The notes beneath the pieces were generated by a model, which saw only the letters and a list, made by a program, of their open reading frames with translations, made no database searches and was not told the DNA's origin. Below are positions 22,378 through 30,971 of a stretch of 40,277 nucleotides of DNA, in pieces. This DNA comes from an uncultured Lachnospiraceae bacterium. GTDB taxonomy: Bacteria; Bacillota; Clostridia; Lachnospirales; Lachnospiraceae. The stretch lies in the NCBI GenBank assembly GCA_900553355.1, contig USDK01000024.1, positions 1 through 40,277 of the forward strand, in the 5' to 3' direction. The translations under genes were made by a program, and so were the position numbers. Positions within the stretch are counted from its first letter, which is position 1; the number at the start of each line of letters is the position of its first letter.

Positions 22378-24702
22378 GGTTTTGTCCTCCTTATTGTTTT
22401 TCTTTGTTTTGATTTTTCTATCTTTACTGGTGTCGTACATTTTGAACCAGTTAAGACGCAATGCATTACTTACCACGCAGAAGCTGGAAAGGCTCATGGC
22501 CGCAGCTCCGAACATAGGATTTAACAGCCAGCCAAAGACTGGGTACCATACACCGGCAGCCAGCGGGATCCCGATGACATTATAGATGAATGCCCAGAAC
22601 AGATTCTCATGGATATTGCGCAGGGTTGCCCGGCTTAGGCGGATTGCGGCCGCCACATCGGTCAGCCTGCTCTTCATAAGAACCACGTCTGCAGCGTCGA
22701 TGGCGATATCCGTCCCGGCTCCGATCGCGATGCCCATGTCAGCTCTTGTAAGGGCCGGGGCATCATTAATACCGTCTCCAACCATGGCTACCTTGCCCTT
22801 TTTCTTCAGGCTGCGGATGACGCTTTCCTTTCCGTCAGGCAGCACTCCTGCAATCACTTCATCCACGCCGGCCTGCTCTCCGATGGCCTTTGCGGTGCGC
22901 TCGTTGTCGCCGGTGAGCATGACAACGTGAATTCCCATATTCTGAAGCTCTCTGATGGCCTCGGGACTGTCTTCTTTTACTACGTCCGCTACCGCAATGA
23001 TACCGATCAGCCTGCCGTCTCTGGCAAAGAACAGAGGAGTTTTTCCTTCCTCCGCCAGATGGTCGGCTGTTTTCTTTATCTCTTCTGAAAGGCTGGCAGT
23101 CTGGCTGATGAATTTTAAGTTTCCTCCATATATCATGGAACCGTTTACTTTTCCGGAAAGACCGTTGCCAGGAACCGCCTGGAATTCCTCTGCATCATAT
23201 GTTGGCAGGGAGGCGTTTTCCTGAGCTTTTACAATGACAGCATGGGCGAGAGGATGTTCGCTTTTCTGCTCCAGTGCGTAAGCACAGCTTAAAAGCTCCT
23301 GCTCTGAAATGCCCTCCAAAGGGATCAGATCCGTTACCCTCGGCTCGCCGCTTGTAATGGTTCCGGTTTTATCCAGCGCAACGATCTGCGTCCGTCCCGT
23401 TTCCTCCAGGGAGACAGCAGTCTTGAACAGGATCCCGTTCTTTGCGCCCATCCCGTTGCCCACCATGATCGCCACAGGTGTGGCAAGCCCCAGGGCACAG
23501 GGGCAGCTGATGACCAGTACGGAGATGGCTCTCGACAGAGAGAATCCGATGGACTGCCCGGTCAGCATCCATACGATCAGGGTGACGAGGGCGATTCCGA
23601 TCACCGCCGGGACAAAGATGCCGGATACCTTGTCTGCGATCTTGGCGATGGGGGCTTTTGTAGCTGCAGCATCGCTGACCATCTGGATGATCTGCGACAG
23701 TGTGGTATCTTCGCCTACGCGGGAAGCCTGGCACCGCAGATAACCGGACTGGTTCAGGGTTGCGGCAGAGACGGCGTCGCCCGCATTTTTATCCACCGGA
23801 ATGCTCTCGCCGGTCAGGGCAGATTCATTGACTGCGCTGGTCCCGTCTACGACAACTCCGTCTACCGGGATATTCTCGCCTGGTTTTACAATAAAGATAT
23901 CGCCCTTCCGTACCTGCTCTATGGATACGACTTCTTCTTTTCCGTCCCGGACGACGGTCGCGGTTTTCGGGGCAAGCTTCATCAGGCCCTTCAGGGCGTC
24001 TGTGGTTCGGCCTTTGGAGACTGCCTCCAAAAGCTTTCCGATTGTGATCAGCGTCAGGATCGTGCCGGCTGATTCAAAGTAGAATTCATGCATATAGGAC
24101 ATGGCTCCTGGGGCATCTCCCTGGGTCAGGGCAGCGGACATGGCGAACAGGGCATAGAGACTATAGATGTAGGAAGCTCCTGCCCCCAGGGCTACCAGAG
24201 TATCCATGTTTGGTCCGCCGTGGATCAGGCTGGTGAAGCCGCTGACAAAGAATTTCTGGTTGATTACCATGATCATTGTTGTCAGCAGAAGTTCCACCAG
24301 ACCGATGGCCATGTGGTTCTCGGCCAGGATTGATGGCAGAGGCCAGTTCCACATCATATGTCCCATGGAAATATACATCAGCGGGATCCAGAAACACAGG
24401 GAGGCGATCAGCCTTCGCTTCATTTTCGGGGTTTCTTTATCTTTCAGGGACTCTTCCTGGGCGGCCATAGAGACGCCCTTTTCTCTGGCCTGTTCGTTAT
24501 GGGCGCCTTTTTCCGAGGCCCCGTACCCGGCCTTTTCAACAGCGGCGATTACAGCATCCGCTGAGGCAGTGCCCTCCACTCCCATAGAATTCGTCAGCAG
24601 GCTGACGGAACAGGAAGTGACGCCCGGCACTTTGGATACGGCTTTTTCGATCCGGTTGCTGCATGCCGCGCAGCTCATGCCTGTTACATCATATTGTTTC
24701 AT
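22168..24702 (-). CDS. copA: Copper-exporting P1B-type ATPase with N- and C-terminal metal-binding domains
   Basis: The 844-residue ATPase exports Cu(I). An N-terminal heavy-metal domain has GMSCAACSNR (residues 8-17). The membrane core follows, with MDTLVALGAG, the ion-path motif SCPCALGLATP, the phosphorylation site DKTGTITSGEP, the ATP-binding HP residues in SEHPLAHA, and the hinge GDGINDAPALT. After the last membrane pair a basic linker leads to a second heavy-metal domain, GMMCGHCEATVKK, which is unusual at the C-terminus. I chose ATG 24702, behind AGGAGG; the frame is open to 24753. Two CsoR-type repeats lie at its promoter, so csoR at 14567 probably controls it. Confidence 0.95.
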   Translation of the reverse strand: MKQYDVTGMSCAACSNRIEKAVSKVPGVTSCSVSLLTNSMGVEGTASADAVIAAVEKAGYGASEKGAHNEQAREKGVSMAAQEESLKDKETPKMKRRLIASLCFWIPLMYISMGHMMWNWPLPSILAENHMAIGLVELLLTTMIMVINQKFFVSGFTSLIHGGPNMDTLVALGAGASYIYSLYALFAMSAALTQGDAPGAMSYMHEFYFESAGTILTLITIGKLLEAVSKGRTTDALKGLMKLAPKTATVVRDGKEEVVSIEQVRKGDIFIVKPGENIPVDGVVVDGTSAVNESALTGESIPVDKNAGDAVSAATLNQSGYLRCQASRVGEDTTLSQIIQMVSDAAATKAPIAKIADKVSGIFVPAVIGIALVTLIVWMLTGQSIGFSLSRAISVLVISCPCALGLATPVAIMVGNGMGAKNGILFKTAVSLEETGRTQIVALDKTGTITSGEPRVTDLIPLEGISEQELLSCAYALEQKSEHPLAHAVIVKAQENASLPTYDAEEFQAVPGNGLSGKVNGSMIYGGNLKFISQTASLSEEIKKTADHLAEEGKTPLFFARDGRLIGIIAVADVVKEDSPEAIRELQNMGIHVVMLTGDNERTAKAIGEQAGVDEVIAGVLPDGKESVIRSLKKKGKVAMVGDGINDAPALTRADMGIAIGAGTDIAIDAADVVLMKSRLTDVAAAIRLSRATLRNIHENLFWAFIYNVIGIPLAAGVWYPVFGWLLNPMFGAAAMSLSSFCVVSNALRLNWFKMYDTSKDRKIKTKKNNKEDKTMTKTISIEGMMCGHCEATVKKALEALKGVENAEVSHTTGTAVVTLDADVSDEALKKAVEDQDYKVTKIA

Positions 24703-24746
24703 GATACATTCCTCCTGGTAAATAAATTTCAGCCAATGATTCAGAA

Positions 24747-24802
24747 ACCCCATGGGGGTATTCTGATGCCTATAATATATACCCCATGGAGGTATTTTTC
24801 AA
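24747..24802 (-). promoter_or_regulatory. copA promoter with two CsoR-type operators
   Basis: On the minus strand: -35 TTGAAA (24802-24797), 17-base spacer, -10 TATATT (24779-24774). The spacer holds ATACC...GGTAT (24779-24795), placed exactly as at csoR. A second repeat, ACCCCATGGGGGT (24747-24759), lies just downstream of the expected start, and a half-site AACCCCATAG lies upstream at 24801-24810. Confidence 0.75.
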
Positions 24803-24865
24803 CCCCATAGAGCAAAATTTTTTTTAAAAGATATGTAGTGACATGATCCGGATGCTCGTATTCAG

Positions 24866-25453
24866 CTAATCTTCTTCTAGTTTTGGCAGGATCATACGCA
24901 TAGATTCATCGAATTCTGCATCAGAAGAATTGTGAAAGAGAATCAGGTCATGTCCTGCATCCAGTCTTTTTAAAGGTTCTGGGATGGAGAAATCAATTGT
25001 CTGGATATATGCATCCCAGTGCTCTAGTTTCCAGGTATCCCGGTCTGAGTTCCGTTTGATCATCCGCTCATGACAGATTTCCGGGTCAGTCACAACCCAG
25101 ATAATGACCAGCTTTGCGCCTTTTTTCTTCAGTTTGGTTCGGAAACGTTCCAGAGTTTCTTCATTGTGAACCTCTTTTGTAAACGGAGCATTGATCAGAA
25201 CAATGTCGTCATACTCTAACGCCTCAACACCGATATCTACAATCGCTTCATACTCATAGTCGCGGATATTTTCTTCAAAGAATTTCGAACTGCGGTTGAT
25301 TTCTTCGCCGGCAGCCGCGAACACACGATTGGACAGCGGGATCAAGGTGTCTTTGTCGAGATAGACGACATGCTTCAGGTTTCTGGCAAGCTGTTTTGAA
25401 ATGTAGGTTTTCCCACAGGCCGGGGGAGATGTAACAAGGATCATTTTTTTCAT
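24866..25453 (-). CDS. P-loop kinase-like ATPase (AAA_33 / zeta-like)
   Basis: The 195-residue protein has a Walker A motif SPPACGKT (9-16), a DKDT segment after the second strand, a central LINAPFTKEV strand and an RMIKRNSDRDTWKLEHWD lid with paired Arg/Lys, as in small-molecule kinases, zeta toxins and chloramphenicol-phosphotransferase-like proteins. No antitoxin gene adjoins it, so a toxin role is not supported. Substrate unknown. There is no close ribosome site at the ATG, the nearest AGGAG being about 30 bases upstream, so the start is uncertain. It lies upstream of and co-directional with copA, but copA has its own promoter. Confidence 0.7.
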   Translation of the reverse strand: MKKMILVTSPPACGKTYISKQLARNLKHVVYLDKDTLIPLSNRVFAAAGEEINRSSKFFEENIRDYEYEAIVDIGVEALEYDDIVLINAPFTKEVHNEETLERFRTKLKKKGAKLVIIWVVTDPEICHERMIKRNSDRDTWKLEHWDAYIQTIDFSIPEPLKRLDAGHDLILFHNSSDAEFDESMRMILPKLEED

Positions 25454-25528
25454 AGTGTTTTCACGGCTAAAATGCCTGCTCCTTTCCCTTATATTATTTG
25501 TTTAGTCGTTTTATATCATCCGGAATAG

Positions 25529-25563
25529 ATGAAAAGACAACGGAAAACAGATCCGTCGTCTTT
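25529..25563 (-). terminator. Terminator after the LysR gene (minus strand)
   Basis: On the minus strand AAAGACGACGGA (25563-25552) pairs with TCCGTTGTCTTT (25544-25533), with one G-U pair, followed by TTTC. Confidence 0.65.
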
Positions 25564-25620
25564 GACATTTTAATAGTAGCACTGAAGAAAAAGTATTTCA
25601 AGAAAAAGCATATGTGGAGT

Positions 25621-26502
25621 TTAAAACAGTTCCCGCATCAGGCGGATAAATCCTTTTAAAACAGGCTCTTCATCATCCCGGCGGCAGTAGAGACCGAAGG
25701 AAAGGCATGGAACGTTTTCAAGAGGAATATAGCACAGATCGGGATCGCGGGTCAGAGGAATGTCGGGATAAATCGTATATCCCATTCCGGCTTTTGCCAG
25801 AGTAAAAGCACTTTCGATATTTTCTGTAAAATACCGCTGCTCTGGAGGCAGCTGGGAGAGCAGACTGTTCTGGACAGAAAATACTGCATTGGAAATATGG
25901 CGGGGAGAACAGACAATAATGTTGCCGGACAACTCTTCCCGTTTTAATGAATTCCTGCCCTGGCGGTCAGCCTGTACAGCGATCGGATCGTCAGGGGAAC
26001 AGACGCAGGTCATGGGACACTGGCAGAGTTCCTGAAACCGGAGAGAAGAGGACCTGGGTGCGTCTTTGACCCCAAAGGTAACATGGATCTGCCGGTCATT
26101 TATCATTCCCATCAGAGAAGGAAAAGGAACCATATGGATAGAGGGCCGCAGCAGGGGAAACTGAAGAGAAAGCTCTTTTAATACCGGGGGAAGAAGATGG
26201 AGCTCCATGTGATTATGACATCCGATATCAAAGGAAATGAAATGCTCTCGTTTTCCAAGTCGTTCTCTGGCGGACAGGGCGGTTTTTAAGATCAGCTGTG
26301 CGTCAGGAAAAAACATCATGCCTTCCTGGGTAAGAGAGACGCTTTTACTGGTGCGCCGAAATAATTTTACACCAAGCTCTTCTTCCAGCGCCTGGATCTG
26401 ATGGCTGACAGCAGGCTGGGTGATCTTTAATTCTTCAGAAGCCCTGGAAAAATTCAGGTGTTCTGCTACTGCGATAAAACATTCTAGCTGAATTGTATTC
26501 AT
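25621..26502 (-). CDS. LysR family transcriptional regulator
   Basis: The 293-residue protein has the LysR helix-turn-helix at residues 1-60 (MNTIQLECFIAVAEHLNFSR at the start, then ITQPAVSHQIQALEEELGVKLF), a linker helix and a periplasmic-binding-protein-type effector domain (about 90-290) that includes LAKAGMGYTIYPDI. The effector is unknown. GGAGGTATTT precedes the ATG. It is transcribed away from a MATE efflux gene, and a palindrome lies at its own promoter. This is the standard arrangement for a regulator that represses itself and controls the divergent transporter. Confidence 0.92.
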   Translation of the reverse strand: MNTIQLECFIAVAEHLNFSRASEELKITQPAVSHQIQALEEELGVKLFRRTSKSVSLTQEGMMFFPDAQLILKTALSARERLGKREHFISFDIGCHNHMELHLLPPVLKELSLQFPLLRPSIHMVPFPSLMGMINDRQIHVTFGVKDAPRSSSLRFQELCQCPMTCVCSPDDPIAVQADRQGRNSLKREELSGNIIVCSPRHISNAVFSVQNSLLSQLPPEQRYFTENIESAFTLAKAGMGYTIYPDIPLTRDPDLCYIPLENVPCLSFGLYCRRDDEEPVLKGFIRLMRELF

Positions 26503-26532
26503 AAATACCTCCGGTCTGATAATGATTTTTAA

Positions 26533-26580
26533 CTATAAATACATTTTATAGATTATATCATTTTTAAAATTCTTATACAA
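26533..26580 (-). promoter_or_regulatory. LysR gene promoter and palindromic operator
   Basis: On the minus strand: -35 TTGTAT (26580-26575), 17 bases, -10 TATAAT (26557-26552). Directly downstream and across the expected start is a perfect palindrome, CTATAAA-N5-TTTATAG (26533-26551), which could be the LysR autoregulatory site. Confidence 0.65.
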
Positions 26581-26606
26581 GCGGTCAGAAATCTTGGATC
26601 TGGCTA

Positions 26607-26635
26607 TTGCAATACAGTCGCCATTTCGGTATAAT
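26607..26635 (+). promoter_or_regulatory. Promoter of the divergent MATE gene
   Basis: -35 TTGCAA (26607-26612), 17 bases, -10 TATAAT (26630-26635). The LysR palindrome lies about 56 bases upstream of the -35, a position usable by a LysR activator. Confidence 0.65.
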
Positions 26636-26669
26636 GACAGACGTTTGAGTGCCGGGAGGGGGAAGACAG

Positions 26670-27995
26670 ATGGTACAGGATATGACGGTTGGGAACCCGA
26701 CAAAAAGGATATTAAATTTTACGGCCCCTATCTTTATTGGTAATATTTTTCAACAGTTTTACAGCATGGCAGATACGATCATTGTAGGAAAATTTGTGGG
26801 AAATGCGGCTCTGGCGGCTGTGGGAGCCTGTGGGACTCTGATGTTTCTGATCATTGGATTTCTGCAGGGACTGACCGCCGGATTTACGGTGGTGACTGCT
26901 CAGCATTACGGAGCTGGCAATGAGAGGGCGATGCGCCGTTCAGCAGCATCGGCAGCGGTTCTGTCAGCTGTGGTATCTGTCATACTGACAGTGGCCAGTA
27001 TGACCATGATGCGGCAGATTTTATACTGGATGAATACGCCGGACGATATGTACGGAGAGGCATATGGATATATTATGGTAATCTGCGGAGGAATCGTGGC
27101 CCAGGTCCTCTATAATCTGCTGGCCAGTATCCTGCGGGCCATTGGAGACAGCAAAAGACCGCTGTATTTCCTGATTCTGGCGGCATTTTTAAATGTGGTG
27201 CTGGATCTTTTATTTATTGCAGGATTTCACATGGGAGCGGAAGGGGCTGCCTACGCGACTGTCATTTCCCAGGGAGTGTCCGGGGTGCTGTGTCTCTTCT
27301 ATATTTATAAAAAGGTTCCGGCTCTGCATCTTCACAAGGAAGACTGGCGGATGGATCCTAGCCTGGTGAAATGGCAGATGGCTATTGGATTCCCGATGGC
27401 GTTCCAGTACTCGATTACTGCCATTGGAACCATTATCCTGCAGGCATCCCTGAATACTCTGGGGTCTGTTGCCGCGGCAGGATTTGCTGCAGCAAGCAAG
27501 ATTGAGCAGGTGGTGTCCCAGGCTTACGTGGCACTTGGGACGACGATGGCCACCTATTGCGCGCAGAATATGGGCGCAGGAGAGAAGGAGCGTCTGCGGA
27601 AGGGATTCTTCAGCGGGACCTGGATTGGAATTATCTATGCAGTGCTGGCAGGGTTACTGATCATTTTTGCAGGAAAATATCTGACCGTTTTGTTTGTCTC
27701 GGAAAATCTGAATGAGATTACAGAATATGTAGATATTTATCTGAAATGCGTGGGGATTTCCTTTATTCCTCTGGTGTTTGTAAATGTATACCGGAACGGG
27801 ATCCAGGGGATGGGATTTGGACTTCTTCCCATGACGGCAGGAATCGCGGAGCTGATCGGACGAAGTGTGATGGCTGTGGCTGCTGCACAGATCGGAAGTT
27901 ATGTGGGAATGTGTTTTGCAGCGCCGGTAGCATGGGTGCTGGCAGGAGGACTTTTGTTTATCATGTATCTTCATATTATGAAGAAGAGGGTATAA
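26670..27995 (+). CDS. MATE family efflux transporter, divergent from LysR regulator
   Basis: The 441-residue protein has about 12 membrane segments. The MATE signature lies near the N-terminus (FIGNIFQQFYSMADTIIVGKFVG, broken here as FIGNIFQQFYSMAD plus TIIVGKFVG) and its counterpart in the second half is SVAAAGFAAASKIEQVVSQ with ATYCAQNMGAGEKERLRKGF. It is closer to the DinF/NorM-like MATE proteins than the one at 6639. The frame is open to GTG 26649, but ATG 26670 follows GGGAGGGGGA. Substrate unknown; control by the adjacent LysR protein is likely. Confidence 0.9.
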   Translation: MVQDMTVGNPTKRILNFTAPIFIGNIFQQFYSMADTIIVGKFVGNAALAAVGACGTLMFLIIGFLQGLTAGFTVVTAQHYGAGNERAMRRSAASAAVLSAVVSVILTVASMTMMRQILYWMNTPDDMYGEAYGYIMVICGGIVAQVLYNLLASILRAIGDSKRPLYFLILAAFLNVVLDLLFIAGFHMGAEGAAYATVISQGVSGVLCLFYIYKKVPALHLHKEDWRMDPSLVKWQMAIGFPMAFQYSITAIGTIILQASLNTLGSVAAAGFAAASKIEQVVSQAYVALGTTMATYCAQNMGAGEKERLRKGFFSGTWIGIIYAVLAGLLIIFAGKYLTVLFVSENLNEITEYVDIYLKCVGISFIPLVFVNVYRNGIQGMGFGLLPMTAGIAELIGRSVMAVAAAQIGSYVGMCFAAPVAWVLAGGLLFIMYLHIMKKRV

Positions 27996-28022
27996 AGGGA
28001 ATATTTAAGATTCCCTTTTTTA
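27994..28022 (+). terminator. Terminator after the MATE gene
   Basis: AAAGGGAAT (27994-28002), starting in the stop codon, pairs with ATTCCCTTT (28010-28018), then T-run. Confidence 0.8.
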
Positions 28023-28039
28023 CGTTCCTATGTTATACT
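28011..28039 (+). promoter_or_regulatory. Candidate promoter of pyrH-frr and downstream genes
   Basis: -10 TATACT (28034-28039) is good. The -35 at 17 bases is TTCCCT (28011-28016), weak and inside the terminator arm. Confidence 0.4.
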
Positions 28040-28091
28040 TTATTTAAGTATGCAAAGGCATGATAAACAGAAGTAAGGAGCATTATAAATT

Positions 28092-28787
28092 ATGAAAAGG
28101 GTATTATTGAAACTCAGTGGAGAAGCTCTTGCAGGTGACAAGAAGACGGGCTTTGACGAGGAGACCTGTCTTGGTGTTGCGCGTCAGGTAAAAAAGCTTA
28201 CAGACGACGGGATCCAGGTGGCGATCGTGACAGGCGGCGGCAATTTCTGGCGGGGCAGGACCAGCGAGACCATTGACCGGGTGAAAGCAGATCAGATCGG
28301 GATGCTGGCTACGGTGATGAACTGTATCTACGTGTCGGATATTTTCCGTCATGTAGGAATGCAGACGGAGGTATTCACCCCGTTTGTATGCGGCGCCTTT
28401 ACTACGCTGTTTTCCAAGGATGCGGCCGTAGAAGCCCTGAATGACGGAAAGGTGATCTTTTTTGCAGGAGGAACGGGACATCCCTATTTTTCCACAGATA
28501 CAGGGGCTGTTCTTCGGGCCATTGAGATCGAGGCAGATGCCATGCTGCTTGCAAAGGCGATCGACGGCATCTATGACAGCGATCCAAAGGTAAATCCGCA
28601 GGCAAAGAAGTTTGATGAGATTTCTATCCAGGAGATTATCGACCGGAAGCTGATGGCAGTAGATCTGACCGCGTCCATCATGTGCCTGGAAAATAAAATG
28701 CCGATGCTGGTGTTCGGACTGAATGAGGAAAACAGCATCGTAAATACCATGTCAGGAACATTTACAGGAACGAAAGTGACTGTGTGA
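28092..28787 (+). CDS. pyrH: UMP kinase
   Basis: The 231-residue amino-acid-kinase-fold enzyme makes UDP from UMP with ATP. Motifs: VLLKLSGEALAG (phosphate-binding lysine), VTGGGNFWRGR, ADQIGMLATVMN, FFAGGTGHPYFSTDTGAVLRA, AKAIDGIYDSDPK and MPMLVFGLNEENSI. Length is normal. AAGGAG lies about 10 bases before ATG. The stop overlaps the region just before frr; pyrH-frr adjacency is near-universal in bacteria. No PyrR-type leader is visible. Confidence 0.97.
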   Translation: MKRVLLKLSGEALAGDKKTGFDEETCLGVARQVKKLTDDGIQVAIVTGGGNFWRGRTSETIDRVKADQIGMLATVMNCIYVSDIFRHVGMQTEVFTPFVCGAFTTLFSKDAAVEALNDGKVIFFAGGTGHPYFSTDTGAVLRAIEIEADAMLLAKAIDGIYDSDPKVNPQAKKFDEISIQEIIDRKLMAVDLTASIMCLENKMPMLVFGLNEENSIVNTMSGTFTGTKVTV

Positions 28788-28807
28788 GAATAAGGGAGGA
28801 AACAAGC

Positions 28808-29359
28808 ATGAACGAAAAATTACAGACATACGAAGGCAAAATGAAGAAAACTATGGCGAATCTTGACAGTGAACTGGCTACCATCCGTGCAGGACGTGCC
28901 AATCCGAATGTATTAAATAAGATCATGGTAGACTATTATGGATCACCGACTCCGATCCAGCAGGTGGCAAATGTGTCTGTTCCGGAGCCGCGTATGATCC
29001 AGATCCAGCCCTGGGAGAAGAGTATGCTCAAGGTGATTGAAAAAGCGATTCTGACTTCTGATCTGGGAATCAATCCGGCAAATGATGGTTCTTCCGTCCG
29101 TCTGGTATTTCCAGAACTCACAGAAGAGCGCAGAAAAGAACTGGTCAAAGACGTCAGGAAAAAGGGAGAGGCTGCAAAAGTAGCCATCCGCAATATCCGC
29201 AGAGACGGGAACGATGCATTTAAGAAGTTAAAAGGCTCTGACATTTCTGAGGATGAGATCAAGGATATGGAAGATGATCTTCAGAAGATGACAGACAAGT
29301 TCGTGAAAGAAGTGGACAAGGCTGTGGAGGCAAAGTCAAAAGAGGTTATGACCGTTTAA
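28808..29359 (+). CDS. frr: Ribosome recycling factor
   Basis: The 183-residue protein, with EF-G, splits ribosomes after termination. Features: KMKKTMANLDSELATIRAGRANP (first long helix with the RAGRA motif), PIQQVANVSVPEPRMIQIQPW in domain II, and RRKELVKDVRKKGEAAKVAIRN, broken here as RRKELVKDVRKKGE plus AAKVAIRN, then the C-terminal long helix. ATG 28808 follows GGGAGGAAA; an ATG at 28784 overlapping the pyrH stop is rejected as it lacks a ribosome site. It is the second gene of the pyrH-frr-uppS-cdsA-dxr-rseP run. Confidence 0.97.
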   Translation: MNEKLQTYEGKMKKTMANLDSELATIRAGRANPNVLNKIMVDYYGSPTPIQQVANVSVPEPRMIQIQPWEKSMLKVIEKAILTSDLGINPANDGSSVRLVFPELTEERRKELVKDVRKKGEAAKVAIRNIRRDGNDAFKKLKGSDISEDEIKDMEDDLQKMTDKFVKEVDKAVEAKSKEVMTV

Positions 29360-29444
29360 AAGCAGTCGCGTGTAGAAATGAAGGGGGCAGATCTGGAGGA
29401 TACCTGGTCTGTCCTCATATTTGCGAAAGGAGAGGAAGACTTCT

Positions 29445-30164
29445 ATGAAGGTACCGCAGCATGTGGCGATCATCCTGGATGGAAATGGACGCTGGGCAAA
29501 ATCCAAGGGGATGCCGAGAAACTACGGACATGCGCAGGGCAGCAAAAATGTGGAGAAAATCTGCGAGGAATCCTGGAGGATGGGCATCAAATATCTGACC
29601 GTGTATGCCTTTTCCACGGAGAACTGGAACCGCCCAAAGGATGAGGTGGATGCACTGATGAAGCTTTTGCGCAATTACATGAAGACCTGTCTGAAGACAG
29701 CGGCAAAGAATGACATGAAAGTGAGGGCCATCGGAGATCTGTCCGGCCTTGATGAGGATATCAGAAACCGGATCCTGGAGCTTGAAGAGGCCACCAAAAA
29801 TAACGGAGGACTGAATTTTCAGATTGCTATCAACTACGGCAGCCGTGATGAAATTTTAAGAGCTGTCAGGAAGGCAGCAGAGGACTGCTGTGAAGGAAAG
29901 ATCCGGCCGGCAGGTATCGATGAAAAAACGTTTGAGCATTATCTGGATACCCATGATATCCCGGATCCGGATCTTCTCATCCGGACCAGCGGCGAACAGA
30001 GACTTTCCAACTATCTGTTGTGGCAGCTGGCCTATACAGAATTTTATTTTACCGATGTACTGTGGCCTGACTTTACCAAAGAAGAGCTGCAGAAGGCCAT
30101 TGAGCAGTATAATCAGAGAGACCGCCGCTACGGCGGAGTGAAAGGGGAAGCGGAAGATGTTTAA
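29445..30164 (+). CDS. uppS: Undecaprenyl diphosphate synthase
   Basis: The 239-residue cis-prenyltransferase makes the C55 lipid carrier for peptidoglycan from farnesyl diphosphate and isopentenyl diphosphate. The catalytic aspartate is D12 in ILDGNGRWAK, followed by GHAQGSKNV, TVYAFSTENWNRP and, at the C-terminus, LLIRTSGEQRLSNYLLWQ with YTEFYFTDVLWPDF. The frame opens at TTG 29421, but that precedes AAAGGAG; ATG 29445 starts the conserved VPQHVAIILDG. It overlaps cdsA by 8 bases. Confidence 0.96.
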   Translation: MKVPQHVAIILDGNGRWAKSKGMPRNYGHAQGSKNVEKICEESWRMGIKYLTVYAFSTENWNRPKDEVDALMKLLRNYMKTCLKTAAKNDMKVRAIGDLSGLDEDIRNRILELEEATKNNGGLNFQIAINYGSRDEILRAVRKAAEDCCEGKIRPAGIDEKTFEHYLDTHDIPDPDLLIRTSGEQRLSNYLLWQLAYTEFYFTDVLWPDFTKEELQKAIEQYNQRDRRYGGVKGEAEDV

Positions 30165-30951
30165 GACAAGGCTTTTAAGCGGTATCGTGCTGGTCATTGT
30201 ATTGATCGCGACGGTGGGATATGGCGGAAATATACTCTTTTTTCTGCTACTGGCAGTCAGCCTGATCGGAATGACGGAGTTGTATAAGGTAGTAGGAGCA
30301 GAGCAGACACTGCTGGGCGTTGTGGGGTACCTGGCGGCGGCCTTTTACTATCGTCTTCTGTATGTAGGAGAGCTGGAACATGTGATGACCTTGTCGATCC
30401 TTTTTCTGGTTCTTCTGATGGCCGTGTATGTGTTTTCGTTCCCGAAGTACCGGGCAGAACAGGTGATGACCGTCTATTTCGGCCTGTTCTATGTGGCCAT
30501 GATGCTGTCTTTTGTCTATCAGACCCGGATGCTTCCGGACGGCGGCGTGGTGGTATGGCTGATCTTCCTAAGTTCCTGGGGATGTGACACCTGTGCCTAC
30601 TGTGTGGGAATGCTGATCGGAAAGCATAAGATGGCGCCGAAGTTAAGCCCGAAAAAATCCGTAGAAGGCGGTGTTGGCGGCATCGTGGGTGCAGCTCTTC
30701 TGGGAGTTCTGTTTGGACTGGCTATGAATCAGTGGGGAGGCGCGGATGCAAATCTTTGGCACTATGCGCTGATCTGTGCGGCAGGAGGAGCAATCTCTCA
30801 GGTGGGAGATCTGGCTGCCTCTGCGATCAAGAGAAACCATGACATTAAGGATTACGGGAAACTGATCCCGGGACACGGCGGGATCCTGGACCGGTTTGAC
30901 AGCGTGATATTTACGGCGCCGGTGATCTTTTATCTGGCGTCTGTCATATAA
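30157..30951 (+). CDS. cdsA: Phosphatidate cytidylyltransferase
   Basis: The 264-residue membrane enzyme makes CDP-diacylglycerol from phosphatidate and CTP, the branch point of phospholipid synthesis. It has about eight hydrophobic segments. The C-terminal CDS signature is clear: MAPKLSPKKSVEGGVGG, GDLAASAIKRNHDIKDYGKL, broken here as GDLAASAIKR plus DIKDYGKLIPGHGG, and ILDRFDSVIF. It starts inside the last codons of uppS (8-base overlap), so the two are translationally coupled. Confidence 0.96.
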   Translation: MFKTRLLSGIVLVIVLIATVGYGGNILFFLLLAVSLIGMTELYKVVGAEQTLLGVVGYLAAAFYYRLLYVGELEHVMTLSILFLVLLMAVYVFSFPKYRAEQVMTVYFGLFYVAMMLSFVYQTRMLPDGGVVVWLIFLSSWGCDTCAYCVGMLIGKHKMAPKLSPKKSVEGGVGGIVGAALLGVLFGLAMNQWGGADANLWHYALICAAGGAISQVGDLAASAIKRNHDIKDYGKLIPGHGGILDRFDSVIFTAPVIFYLASVI

Positions 30952-30971
30952 TGATGGAAGAGAGGTAAATT

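Noticed and set aside
22214..22585. Plus-strand frames opposite copA
   Set aside because: Antisense shadows of a clearly coding gene; no ribosome sites.
24866..25453. Zeta toxin of a toxin-antitoxin pair
   Set aside because: The P-loop fold is compatible, but no antitoxin gene adjoins and neighbours have their own promoters.
29378..29644. 88-codon plus-strand frame overlapping the start of uppS
   Set aside because: Out of frame with uppS, which has clear catalytic motifs over the same bases.
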